64,000 nt of DNA from the NCBI GenBank assembly GCA_033065855.1, contig JAVXUO010002949.1, forward strand, positions 434,001 through 498,000, written 5' to 3'. The stretch comes from Escallonia rubra (taxonomy: Eukaryota; Streptophyta; Magnoliopsida; Escalloniales; Escalloniaceae). The notes under the pieces are model-generated. The model was not told where the DNA came from and ran no database searches. It saw nothing but the letters and a program-made list of their open reading frames with translations. Made by a program: the position numbers and the translations under genes. Positions 38,103-50,100 of this stretch are shown piece by piece; the stretch's first letter is position 1; each line of letters opens with the position of its first letter.

Positions 38103-38578
38103 GGGCCAGTTTGACAAAAAAAATTTGTTCTTTTTTTTTTTTCAGTTTTAAAAACTGAAAAAAAAGGAGCGTTTGGTAATCATTTTTTTTTCAATTTAAA
38201 AAACCAGTTTTTAAACTGAAGAGTAAAAAAAAAAATCCAAAAACTGATTTTTTTTTCACTTTTGGTTTTTTTTTCTTAGACCACCACCACCACCCTCCCA
38301 CCGCCGGCAGCCACCTCAGGCGACCACCGCCGGAGACTGCCGGCAGCCACCTCCGGCCGCCGGCGACTGCCGGCCACCACCACCGGCCACCACCGCTACA
38401 CCCCACCACCGCCACCGCAAACCACCAAAAAAAAAATCAAAATAAAAAAGGTTACCAAACACAAAAAAAATAAAATAAAAAAAGGGGTTATCAAACATCC
38501 ACTTGTTTTTATATAAAAAAAAATTAAGCTGCTCTTTAAAAACTGAAAAAAAAAAAAAAAATTTGTCAAACGAACCCC
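38103..38578. mobile_element. MITE M2 just upstream of the CYP71-like gene
   Basis: Left GGGCCAGTTTGACAAA pairs with the reversed right end GGGGTTCGTTTGACAAA. The centre is CCACCACCGCCGG-rich, the reverse complement of the M1 centre. It ends about 245 bp before the start codon of the gene. Confidence 0.8.
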
Positions 38579-38822
38579 AAGTGAACTTTGTGACGCACAA
38601 TAACAAAAAAAATAACAAAAACATATTCTTGCAAATAATTAATTCGGGAGTACCATATCTGTGTGTGTATATATATATATATATACACGGATTAAAAGCT
38701 TCTCCGTGCTCCCCCAGTCCCAACTTCTAATTTCAGCAGTGAAAATTGTTCTGCAACTCTAATTTGGCTCTCATCGTTCGGACAAACAGCTGATTCTCGT
38801 AGCAAACCCTAGAAACCAAACC
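38579..38822 (+). promoter_or_regulatory. Presumed core promoter and 5' UTR of the CYP71-like gene, with telo-box
   Basis: A (TA)n run at 38669-38684 could serve as TATA region. The telo-box AAACCCTAG lies at 38804-38812, a motif common near the start of plant housekeeping and chromatin or translation genes. The start codon context is AAACCATGG. The transcription start is not defined by the sequence. Confidence 0.45.
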
Positions 38823-38974
38823 ATGGAGGAACCTCAAAACGACAAGAATGATAGCTCCGTCGTCGAGACGGACATGGAGCCCATGGTCGGACCAGGCCCC
38901 GCCCCACGCTCCCGCCCCAAGCGCCCGCTCCAGTTCGAGCAGGCCTATCTCGACGCCCTCCCCTCCGCCAACAT
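38823..38974 (+). CDS. CYP71: CYP71-like exon 1
   Basis: Encodes [12 protein letters not shown] to LDALPSANM (codon split at the end). Donor GTAACT. ATG chosen because it is the first in frame, has a good context and matches the family N-terminus. Confidence 0.93.
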
Positions 38975-41900
38975 GTAACTCAACTAGCCCACTCATTACA
39001 CTAACCTTCCAATTCTGTATATGTAGGATGTTCACCTATATCTTAATGTTCTTCTTGTTATTTTCAATGCTGTTTGTTCTTGTAAGCGTTAAATCCCCTC
39101 GAATTGAAATTATCGATAAATTAAGTATTTTGACAAGTCTAACCAGGGTAAAGACATTTATTAAAATCGACATTTGGATGTTTCAAATCCTAGTAGTAAA
39201 ACAGGTATACTTTTATGCTTGGAGGTCTAGGGTTTTAGCTGTATTCAATGTTCTGCTTGCTCTTGTATCTATGCTGCTTATTGTTGTACTGCCCCCATCT
39301 CATAAACATGCCGGCTTTGACTTTTTCCGAGTTCCCTTCTGTAGCAATATCCTAGTCGTTCAAATGCTGCTTATTGTTGTACTCCCTCCCTTGCATTAAT
39401 TTTGTCCCCCTTGACTTTTTGCAAATTTCTAGGATAGGATTGAAAGCATTAAATTGACTTCTCGTAGCAATTGTGGATCAAGTACATTTTTTTTGACGAG
39501 TCAAATTATGGAAAAGAGCAGTAGTAAGATCAGTTTTTAGATGTTTCGAATCCTAGTACGAGAAGAAAGTATAATTTTACGTTTTTGTATCTAGGGTGTT
39601 AGCTATATTCAATATTCTGCTTCTTGTATCTATGTTGCTTATTGTTGTACTGCCCGCTTTCTATAATTTTTGTCCCCTCTGAATTTTTGTTATTCCTAGA
39701 ATTTGTAAATATTGACCAAGTCATTAAATTGACTTTTTGTCCCCCTCGACTTTTTGCAAATTTCTAGGATAGGATTGAAAGCATTAAATTGACTTCTCGT
39801 AGCAATTGTGGATCAAGTACATTTTTTTTGACGAGTCAAATTATGGAAAAGAGCAGTAGTAAGATCAGTTTTTAGATGATTCGAATCCTAGTACGAGAAG
39901 AAAGTATAATTTTACGTTTTTGTATCTAGGGTGTTAGCTATATTCAATATTCTGCTTCTTGTATCTATGTTGCTTATTGTTGTACTGCCCGCTTTCTATA
40001 ATTTTTGTCCCCTCTGAATTTTTGTTATTCCTAGAATTTGTAAATATTGACCAAGTCATTGTCTTACTTTGACTTGTCAAACAATTTTTAGCTGCCCTAG
40101 TAACTAGTACGGACTTCAATTCAATGTATAGATGCTCAAATTTTATCCTAGCATTACTGGCAGTGCTCATGCTTTGACTGGGTGGTGGTTGGTGATCCTT
40201 GGGCAATAAACTGATCGGCATCTAAGTACTCATTTGCTTAGGAGGGTCCAAGCCGCTATCTGACAGTACAATTACTTTCATATATGGTTGATACCAAGGA
40301 AGTTGAGGTTGTCTGGTTACCTAGACAGATCCTTCAGCTAATACGTGAACATGAGGCAGTACTTCTGATGCAACTATAACTATGTTGTTGTTGACATGGA
40401 AATTAGGTTCCACTTAGACTTTCAATAGATGGTGTCTACTTAGACTGATCCTTCAGTTATGCGGAAATGTGGCACTTGTTTTGATGCAACTGCAACTAGA
40501 TGGCCTCTGCCAAGGAACTGGATTCCGCGAGACCTTTTGTTAGTAGGTATTAAGTAAGATCAGTTGGGAGGAAGTAAATCCTGGAATGTCTGCCCAAATC
40601 TTTTGGAGTCAGACACTGTAGGGGTCTTTTTCCTATGAGAATATGATTTTGTAGGGATTATTACATAAGAGTTGTCGTGTAGTTGTGGGACCTAGAGTTG
40701 CGTCATAGTTTATCATGTGGCTGGAAACTCCATAGCTACTGAAGGAGAACTAAAAAGGATGGAACATGCAGTTTTTGGCAGAATGCGCATATATGTGGGC
40801 CTTCTGTCTGGAGCTCTATATTGTGAGACACTTGCAGGAAATTGGTGTTATTAACATTGGGGTTTTGGGTTTTGGGGGGGGGGGGGGGCAGAGGACCAGG
40901 GGTGGTGTTGTTAAAGGAGAAACTGAGAAGATCTGGTCTTGAAGGAGGCAGGTCGATTTATATGTTTGAAAAGATTTTTGGTGGAGGCAAGAATCACGTG
41001 TTTTTTGGTCAAAGGAGAGCAGCCAAAGTGTTAAATAGATAATCAAGTAGGGTTGTACTCGATCAGATGGCTTTGACTCTACAATGGCATTGTCAGTTCC
41101 TTTCATTCACAGGAAATGGTGTTCAGTGTGTCAGCTAAGCACATAGAGATAGATAGTTGATGGAATACTTCTCTGGAGGTGGAGGAGGTTGCAGACACTT
41201 TGAAACAGTTACACACAGATAAGCTTCAGCAGAAACAAGTGCTTTTGGCCTTCCTTCAACAGTGTTGGATTCTGGTTGGAGGCAAGGATATGGATTCTTG
41301 TGTATCTTTGGATCTTTCATCACTACCTTCGCGTGCCTTTAATTTATTATGAGGGGTGCTAAGGATACAGAGATTTGAGGCCTTTACTTTGGCGAGTTCA
41401 TATGTTGACGTGGTTCTAGCTCGTGGATTCGAAGATTCTCCTGTCCAGCACTAGCAAACATCAGATGCAATTTATGGATGTTTGCAATCTGGTTTTAATT
41501 GCTAACAAGTGCTTAGACTGGATTGCATGTTGGAAGAAGCACATTATCACGTGATTGAAATTTTCTTCTGCATGCCGCTTGTGATCTATCAGCTTATCTG
41601 TTTTTCGTGGGCTAATCAACTTCGATTCCTCCAATCGAATTCTTTTTAATCGATACCCTATATTAGTGTCCTTCGCGGACACCGAAAAATCCCAATAAGT
41701 GAAAAGGGATAGGAGATGAGCAACTCAGTAGAAGTGGAAAACAACAACAGCCACGTAAAGAAGAAGAAAATTTTTGTGGAAGAAGACAGTTTTTTTCTTA
41801 TCTTTAGTCTACCTCCACAAGGCAGTAGTGTAGTCTGTTGAGAAATGAGAACGTACAAGCCCCATAAGAGTCTGCTCATGTACAAACCTTGTGTTCCATT

Positions 41901-44900
41901 GATTTGCTAGACTAAAAGTGCTAGAGGAGGACTTATGTTTTAGTTTGTCAAATTGAGTACATTATTAGATACTGGTCTCTCCACATGACCTTGCAGCTAT
42001 GAAGCATAGGTGCGACACTAGGGGTAAAGCACCGGGTGCGGGTGCGCGTCAGGTGCGGCGCGGGTGCGAGTCGGGTGCGTGTCCGACATTTATGATTTAT
42101 TATTTTTATTTTTTGATTGCCAGGTGCGGCTCGGGTGCGAATCACTTTTTTGTGGGATGAAACACATATTTTAAAAGATTTTTCAGGGGCAAACCATAAA
42201 GAATGAATTTTGTGGGGTCAAATTATAAATACCGAAACACGTATTTATTTAACCTAAATCAACATTCAACAGATCGGGGAGAGACAATAGATAAGAGAGA
42301 GAGAGACTGAGAGAGAGCATCGGCGGCGGAGCGAAGTAGCCATGACTGACCACCGACGACCACCCGCGACCACAGAAACTCCGGCAACCACCCGAAACCA
42401 CAGACGACCACCGGCAAAGAGCTTGAGAGGAGAGAAGAGGAAGCAACAGCCACCGACCGGAGGCAGCGCCGTCGATGGCCATCAAACTGCTCCTTCCTTT
42501 TCAGCGTAACCAAAAAAAAAAAAAGAAGAGAGAAGAAGAAGAAGAACTCCAGTGACGGTGAACACAGCGGCAATAGCTGCATCTGACTCTCTCTCTTCCT
42601 TTCACAGAGACTTCTTCTGACTCTATCTTCACTAATCTTTTGGCTCAGACTTTATTTGCAGGGCTTCGTATCCTAGCCGCACCCGTATCCTGTTTTTTTT
42701 CAAAATGTTGTATCGGCGTATCTGCATCCGTACCCGTATCCGTGCTTCATAGCCTTGTTGTAGTAGAAGTTTGTGCTATGTGCCCATCTTCTTATGACAA
42801 ACTAATATGCACCTCGTCATTAAACATTTTCTGCTTAAACTTTTATCCATATGTCCTAAGTTTTGCAAATGACCCCTTGCCTAATTAATAGCCAACAGGA
42901 AAAGGACAGTTTTGAACTTGGATACAGTTAGAAAGTAGAAGAAAGGGAAATATCTCTATACTGACAACAATTATTTTCGTAATGGAATAAAGTTCATTTC
43001 ATGCACACGTGTCTTCACTCACATTCATTTCATAATGTTGAGACTTGCTGTTTAGGAGACCCTGTGTCCATACCGACACCAGAAGCACCTAAGAGATGGA
43101 AACAAGATTTGTGGTATCATAAAGCAGTCTGAATACTGTTGTGAAGTAGGTGATAAGTGCTCCGGTTAACCCTGTGTATCACTATGTTCACATCTTTTTA
43201 TTCCGTTTTTTCTTACATGCTCGGTTAGCTATGTTACATGGACTTGGTACTGGTGTTCGGGTCCGATACGTGTCCAAGTATCGGATTCGTCTAATTTTTA
43301 GAACCCAAGACAAGGGGACACGGCAAAATATCTCTATCACTCACTATCTACTAGTTACTCCCTTGGTAACATAGTGGTTTCCATGATGCCCATTGTTCTA
43401 ATTGAAATCTTACCTCAGCTCAAAGCAATAACGAATTAAGAAAACACTTAAGACAGACAGTGTTCCTAGTGGCATATCCTATGAGATGTGTCGGATACAT
43501 ATTCCATACCCATGTCCAAGTGTTGACTATCCTACACGTGTACTTCTTGCATTTTGAAGAGTCCATGTAACACAGTCTATTATCCCTTGTTTCACTAGCT
43601 TCAGCAATCTACATAAAATGTAACACAAAAGAGCTTGATATCGATTCTTACAAATAATTCGATCCCATTTCAGAAGATGCGGTGTCGTAGCTGAATTGTG
43701 TTTATTGATTAAAGCAACAGAATAAATATGTGTTTATGCCTTCAATCTAACACTTTGGACGATATTAAAGTTATAGAGTTACTATGGGACAAAAGTTCAG
43801 TTAATATGATACTAAGAGGAGTTTAGCTATGAAAGTTGTTTGTAAGATTCTGTAGATTTGACCCGAATTCATTATCGCTCTCTCTTGTTTTCAAGAAGAT
43901 TCTATGTAGAAATCCTCTTTCTTTGCGAAATAATTCTTGTGGACTAACTTATTCGGTGTCTGCGATTTCTGAACTTTGGAGTTCAACTGTCTAATGCTAT
44001 TTAGATGTGTAGTGCTGTATAGACGGTGCTTAATGTTGCTTTGTACTCTTGTAATAGTTCCATGTTTGCATTAACATGATCTTTGTCATACAGGTACGAG
44101 AAAAGCTATATGCATAGGGATGTGGTTACGCATGTTGCTGTATCAGCTGCAGATTTTTTCATTACTGGGAGTCTTGATGGTGAGTTTATCCAGTATGCAG
44201 TTCTCAGATTGCATGTGTAGTGATATTTGCCTCTCCAATAAAAGGATGAAGTGTCAACTTAAATGCTTATTGGCAATTTGCATGTACGTCAATTTTTTCT
44301 TATAGTTCACCATGATGTGGTAGGTAGAGCTTAAAAAAGTGCTTGAGGCTTGTGCTAGTCATCATTGAAGCTAATAATTGGCCCCTAATTGCTTCTGAAA
44401 TTTAATTGTGTGTAAAAATTTTGAAGTTCTTAGAACTGATGGTTAATGTAAAGCTACAACGACATGCAGGTCGTAAATTGACGACATTATGCTGTTTTTC
44501 ATTGGTGTGTTCATGAGTTTAATCAGTTATACTGGAATTGAAATAAAGAACGATAAAGGAACTTGCATACTTAAGGCTTTGGGTCTGAGAAAAAGTAAAA
44601 TCAGTTTTGCTGAGAGTTGTCACCCTGGCTGAAGATCAGCTAATGAATATGTTGGAAGCATTGTACGAGAGGTGTGTCTGTTTGGAAGAACTATTTAGAT
44701 TATCCTTTCGGGTGTCTTGATATCACAGGGATTTATGACAGATAACGTGGTTTGACAACTGATGATGGGCTTTGAAAGTCTCAAGAAAAGTACTGGTGCC
44801 TGAAGACTGACTGCTTATTTGGTCGGAAAAGTGTCCACGGGCGACAATAAATGTGTATATTTGTGTGTGTGTGTAGTGTGTATGTATGTAGAGTAGTAAG

Positions 44901-46822
44901 TGCATCTTCTTTGTTTTTTTATCATTACAGACAAATATTAAGTGAGAGACATACTTTAAGCCATTTCATCAGAGTTAGCCCTTGCTATTTAGAAAATTGT
45001 TACACATTTGCGCACGTCTTTTTGTGCAGGAAATGCCAGTGTCCCCCGATTTCCTGTTTTATTTGTTCCATGTTTTCTTTTGGGAGAGAACTACGCAATT
45101 AGTGATTGGACTTTGGGGCAAAATTTCAATTTGATCACTGGATTTATATGTGTCATATTGGTCATTGGACTCTTGAATTTGGTCAGTTGAGTCCTTCTGT
45201 CAGTTTTCGTCAACAATAAGCTCATTAGGTCCCCATGTGCAAGACACATGCAGCTCAAGTGAGGGGCAGCACTGTCAAACAAAATAGTGAAGAACTTTTA
45301 CCCATTTTACTTATATCTTTAATCTTTCTCTCTCTCTCTCTCTCCTTCCTCATCCATCTTTCTAATCCTAATTTGAATCTAAATTGGATGTGGTTTCATT
45401 CCCATTTCAGAAATTGGGCTAACAATTAATACTCTTTCACTGTCTCCAGACTTTCGACGTCTATTGCCTAGACTTTTAGTGTGAAATTTTTTCGAAGGCA
45501 TTACCAGGTTATTCCTCTAACGGTTTGGAGCGCTCCTGGTAGAAACTCGATCAGACAGGGATGGTGAGTGAGAGTTGTGTTGGTAATAGGGCTGGAATCT
45601 GTTTTTGCAATCAGTTTGATGAGGATGGTAAGTGCATCTCGGATATTAATGCCAGATCCATCTACATACTTTTGTTGTGAAAAAAATGGCAATAGTGCGC
45701 TGGTGATGGGTGGCAAGGGCTAAGGGTGTGGCAGTGGCTTAGTTGTGATGGGGGTAATGGTGATGGTTGTTGAGGGTTTGCATGGGGGAGCAGGCTGAGA
45801 ACTGATGGTGGTGGTGGTGGTGGATAGTTGGTTGACGGAACAGTTGGGAAGCAGAGGTGGGCTTGGGAGTGGCGGTGGTGGCAGGGATGGTGCTGGCAGT
45901 GGTGGTGGTGGCTAGGAGTCGGAGATGTTGATATAAAGAAGGTGGAGGAAAAGGGCGAAAAAAAAAAGAGGGAGTTTGTGTGAGAGTTACAGAAATACTA
46001 TTAAGCCAAGGACATGTGGGAAGCACATGAGCAATGTAATGGTGCTCATGTTAACAGATGCTAAGCGAATGACTTGATTAGTCAAATTGAAGAGTCCAGT
46101 GACTAAATTGACATAGAGGAATCCAGTGGGCAAAGTTAACTTTTCGGTAACATGGTACATTACAGCAAATTCGTCTACTGGATGATATTTGCTACACAAA
46201 TTGTGTGCTCACATAATCTGCAGCAATTTACAGGGGCGGCACACCAAAAATGACGTCCTTTTCATTTAACATTCCAAAAATACCCGTGTTGAATCCATTT
46301 ATCAACAGCAAAGTTGTTTGTCGCTGTTATTAAACTTAGTTGATAGCCATTTATTTGGTTCTTGTCCTTCTGTTATATCTGTCTTTTTGTCCATATCTCT
46401 TAGGGCACTTGAAATTTTGGAAGAAAAAAGGCCTCGGCATCGAGTTTGCAAAGCATTTTAGATCCCACCTTGGTCCTATTGAAGGCTTGGCTGTAAGTTC
46501 TTTCTTTCTATATCTTTGCATATACATGTGCCTCTGTGCATGCGCATTCCAAATCTTAAATCTTACTTCTGACTTCTTAGCTAATTCTTTTTATGGAACT
46601 ATCTTCCTGATAAGTGCTAACTATATGAAAATTGGTGATGCTGTTTAGGATTTGTCAGTTTCTCTTTAAGGACTGAATATGGGACAAGTGGACAACATAT
46701 CTACCAAGTAACCATGCCAGACAAACAAATAGGATTAGAACCTAAGAAGCACAGGTGTGGGTGCGGATACGCAGATACGGCATTTTTTAAAATTTTAGGA
46801 TACGGGTGCGGCGGGGATATGG

Positions 46823-46882
<60 letters not shown>

Positions 46883-47123
46883 TACATACTATGCACACCT
46901 AGCATTTAATTTCTAAACAAGTTGTATCTTAAGAAAGTGCATAAAAAGACATGATGCAATTTAATTTAACCATTCAACGGTAGTACAATACCATCAAATA
47001 CATAATAATCAACGCCAAATACATCATATTCATAACAAAAGTAGCAACCTAAGAAGCACCGGTGCAGGTGCGGATACGGCATTTTTGAAAATTTTAGGAT
47101 ACGAGTGCGGCGGGGATACGGAA

Positions 47124-47176
<53 letters not shown>

Positions 47177-50100
47177 CGTGATCCATTGCTAGCGCTGGCA
47201 ACTTAACCCAAGTTGCCAGCACGATCTGGCTGTCCACGCGTGAGATGTGGACGGCCAGATCGAGAGCGTGGACGGCCATTTTTTTCGTTGTCCGCTATAT
47301 AATGTAGCGGACGGCCAGATCGCGCTGGCAACTTGCCAGCGCTAGCAATGGATCACGACCCATATATATATATATATATATTACTATGTACACCTAGCAT
47401 TTAATTTCTAAACAAGTTGTATCTTAAAAAAGTGCAAAAAAAGACATGATGCAAATTAATTTAACCATTCAACGGTAGTACAATACCATCAAATACATAA
47501 TAATCACCACCAAATACATCATATTCATAACAAAAGTAGCAACCTAGCATCAAAGTTCAAACTATCAAACAAACAAAGTACTCCATCAAGTATCTAAGGG
47601 TTCCATGGCCACAACATGTTCATCTTTGTCTATCTCTCCATCACCATCATCCGTAAAAAGTATGGCCTCCAACTCCGGCTCATCAAGTGAAAGCTCCGGA
47701 ACCGCAGGTACACCAACATCATCCACGGTACCAAATTGATCTCCTCCAACATCCCACATTTTTGTCGGTCCTTGTGCATATTGTGGAGATCTTCTTGAGA
47801 GAAGACATAGATTGCTATGAATGAAAACCAAGTCCTCCGCACATTGTGGTGTCAACTTGTTCCTTCTCAAGGAATGCACCAAGGAGTAAGTACTCCAATT
47901 CCTCTCAACACAAGACGACGGAGCGGATTGTTGAAGTAGTTTCAAAGCTAGAGTTTGGAGCATAGGTGCATGGGGACCGTGGCACGACCACCAATCATGA
48001 GGACTCATAATAGCCCGGTCGTTAATGGAATCGATATCATTGAAGTGTTCGCTCCGAGAAGAAAATTGGGCAAACTCAGTATTGACCTTTGAACGATCTG
48101 TCGGATTTGAAAAGAACCTCTTGACGCATTTTTGCCTTCCAAGATAAATCTCGGAATCCTTGTGAGGAGGAACACGATTGGAATCCTCATTAAGCCATTC
48201 ATCACTATAGTACATTAGTACCTTCATAAACACGTTAAACAAATAAATTAAAAAAAAATCAGATTCACGCTTTACTAAATTCAGATTTAAACTTTGCTTA
48301 TAATAGCGTGAAAGTTACCTCGGATTCAAAGAATGTGCCATACAATGAAGTGGCATGTTGTTCTTGTTCCAACTATCGACAAGAATGGTATGAATCACGT
48401 CATAGAAGCTAGACCACTCATCCTTCCTCTTCCCCTCCTCTCTATATAGTGCACCTTTCACCTTTTCAATCATAGTATCCCACAAATCATAAACCAAGTG
48501 AAGACAAGGCGTATCCGTATCACATCGTCGAAGCATGTCATAGATAGGAGAAGTAAAAGCAATTATGTAGTTGATCTTATCCCACCAAACCTCGTCAAGA
48601 ACCATATCCCTCACAAATCTTGCCCTTCCAACATCATCCTCCCAATACGACGACCAATTCTCGCTAATCACCATGGTTTGGAGTTTTTGCTTCAAGAGCT
48701 TGAATCTCCTAAGCATCACAATAACACTAGCAAACCTTGTATTGGCCACCGAAAGCAATTTCATAGTTGAATACTTGTTAAAGATGGCTAAACTCATGGA
48801 ATAGTTCATGATGAAATTCTTGATTTGCATTACATCGCCATAAACTTCCATGATCCAATAACATTCATCATAAGATATTTTGTTATCCGCATTCTTTGCC
48901 GCACAAATGTTCTTCAAGGCAAAAATTAATGTGTGCACCACACAAGGAGTCCAAAATATAATAGGGAATTGTGCTTCTATCAATTGGCCGGCCGCCTTGC
49001 AATTAGAAGCATTGTCCGTAATTACTTGGACAACATTTTCGGGGCCCATGTCATTAATCATCTCCTTGAACAAAGCGGCAATGAAAAATTTGTCCTTAAC
49101 TTCCCCCGAACAATCTACCACCTTAAGAAACATAGGCCCACCTTCCGTTACCGCCATGCAATTAATTGTCGGCCTCCTTTGCGGGTCACTCCATCCATCA
49201 CTCACAAAACTCACGCCCTTTTCCTTCCATGTGGCTCGAATAGGTTGCAACAAATTTTGGATATTTGCCTTCTCCTTTTGTAAAAGAGTTGTCCTCAACA
49301 AGTTGTAACCCGGAGGCAAATAACCCACAAGAGAGTTAGAGGTGGCAAATGCATATGAACTCACGTAGTATGGATTCCTAGCTAGGTGAAATGGCAAACC
49401 CCCGGAATAATACATCCTAGCAATCTTGGAGTGCAAGCGATCTCTTTTAGCAATATTAAAGCAATCCAATTGGATTGCTTCCTTCTTGATTTCCACTAGC
49501 ACTTCCACTTGTATCACCCTTTCGCTTCTTAAGGGAAATACCGCTTTGGAAAATTTTGCTTGTTCCACCCAAAGAGCTACTTGGTGGAAAAGGCGGAATC
49601 CTTGGAGCACTTTGCTTTACTTTCTCAAGCACGTCATCCTCTAATTTCCGCATTTGGTTGAGCTCACTAGGTGTCACTTTTTTACATGGTTCAATTCCCG
49701 TTACTTTAATTTTCAACAAATGAGCCCTAACCCGAGTGTACGAGCTATTAGAAGCCTTGCCACAAAGATTGCACTGCCATCTCACATTTCCACCCCCTTT
49801 ACCATCCTTTTCAAGCCTAGTCACATACTTCCACAATGGTTTTGTCTCATCATCACCAAGACCAGAACTAGGAGTAGCAATACTATTTGAAGTTGACATA
49901 TTTGACATTAAAAATTAACAATGCCTGAAAGTGAAAAAGATGAAACAAGATTTTAGACATGCTTTAATTTAAGCCTTTAACCTTTAACACAAAAAAAAAA
50001 ACACTGTCACAATGGTCCAAATCACAGCAGAAACAAAAAAATTGATGTGAGAAGCGAGACTAGAAATCCACAAAAACACCTAACAATCCACATTCCACAT

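Larger units (their letters stand above)
38975..44093 (+). other. Intron 1 (5.1 kb)
   Basis: Holds a 335-bp tandem duplication (39401-40071), a G-tract (40872-40889), a short hAT derivative (41997-42752) and a MITE (43229-43575). The stretches 40072-41996 and 43576-44093 show nothing recognisable. Confidence 0.9.
46742..47547. repeat. Tandem duplication of the hAT left terminal region
   Basis: The block from CTAAGAAGCAC to AAAAGTAGCAAC (46742-47049, about 308 bp) is repeated from 47050. The second copy is lengthened by a MITE in its (TA)n run. Copies differ at few positions. Confidence 0.88.

Noticed and set aside
38848-39399. 183-codon frame overlapping exon 1
   Set aside because: It is out of frame with the conserved CYP71-like protein and runs into intron 1 past a good GT donor.
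45739-46026. His/Thr-rich 95-codon minus-strand frame
   Set aside because: Low-complexity ACC repeats inside the intron 2 repeat element.
48498-49308. Plus-strand frames of 90-142 codons
   Set aside because: Shadows of the antisense hAT transposase gene, whose motifs are clear on the minus strand.
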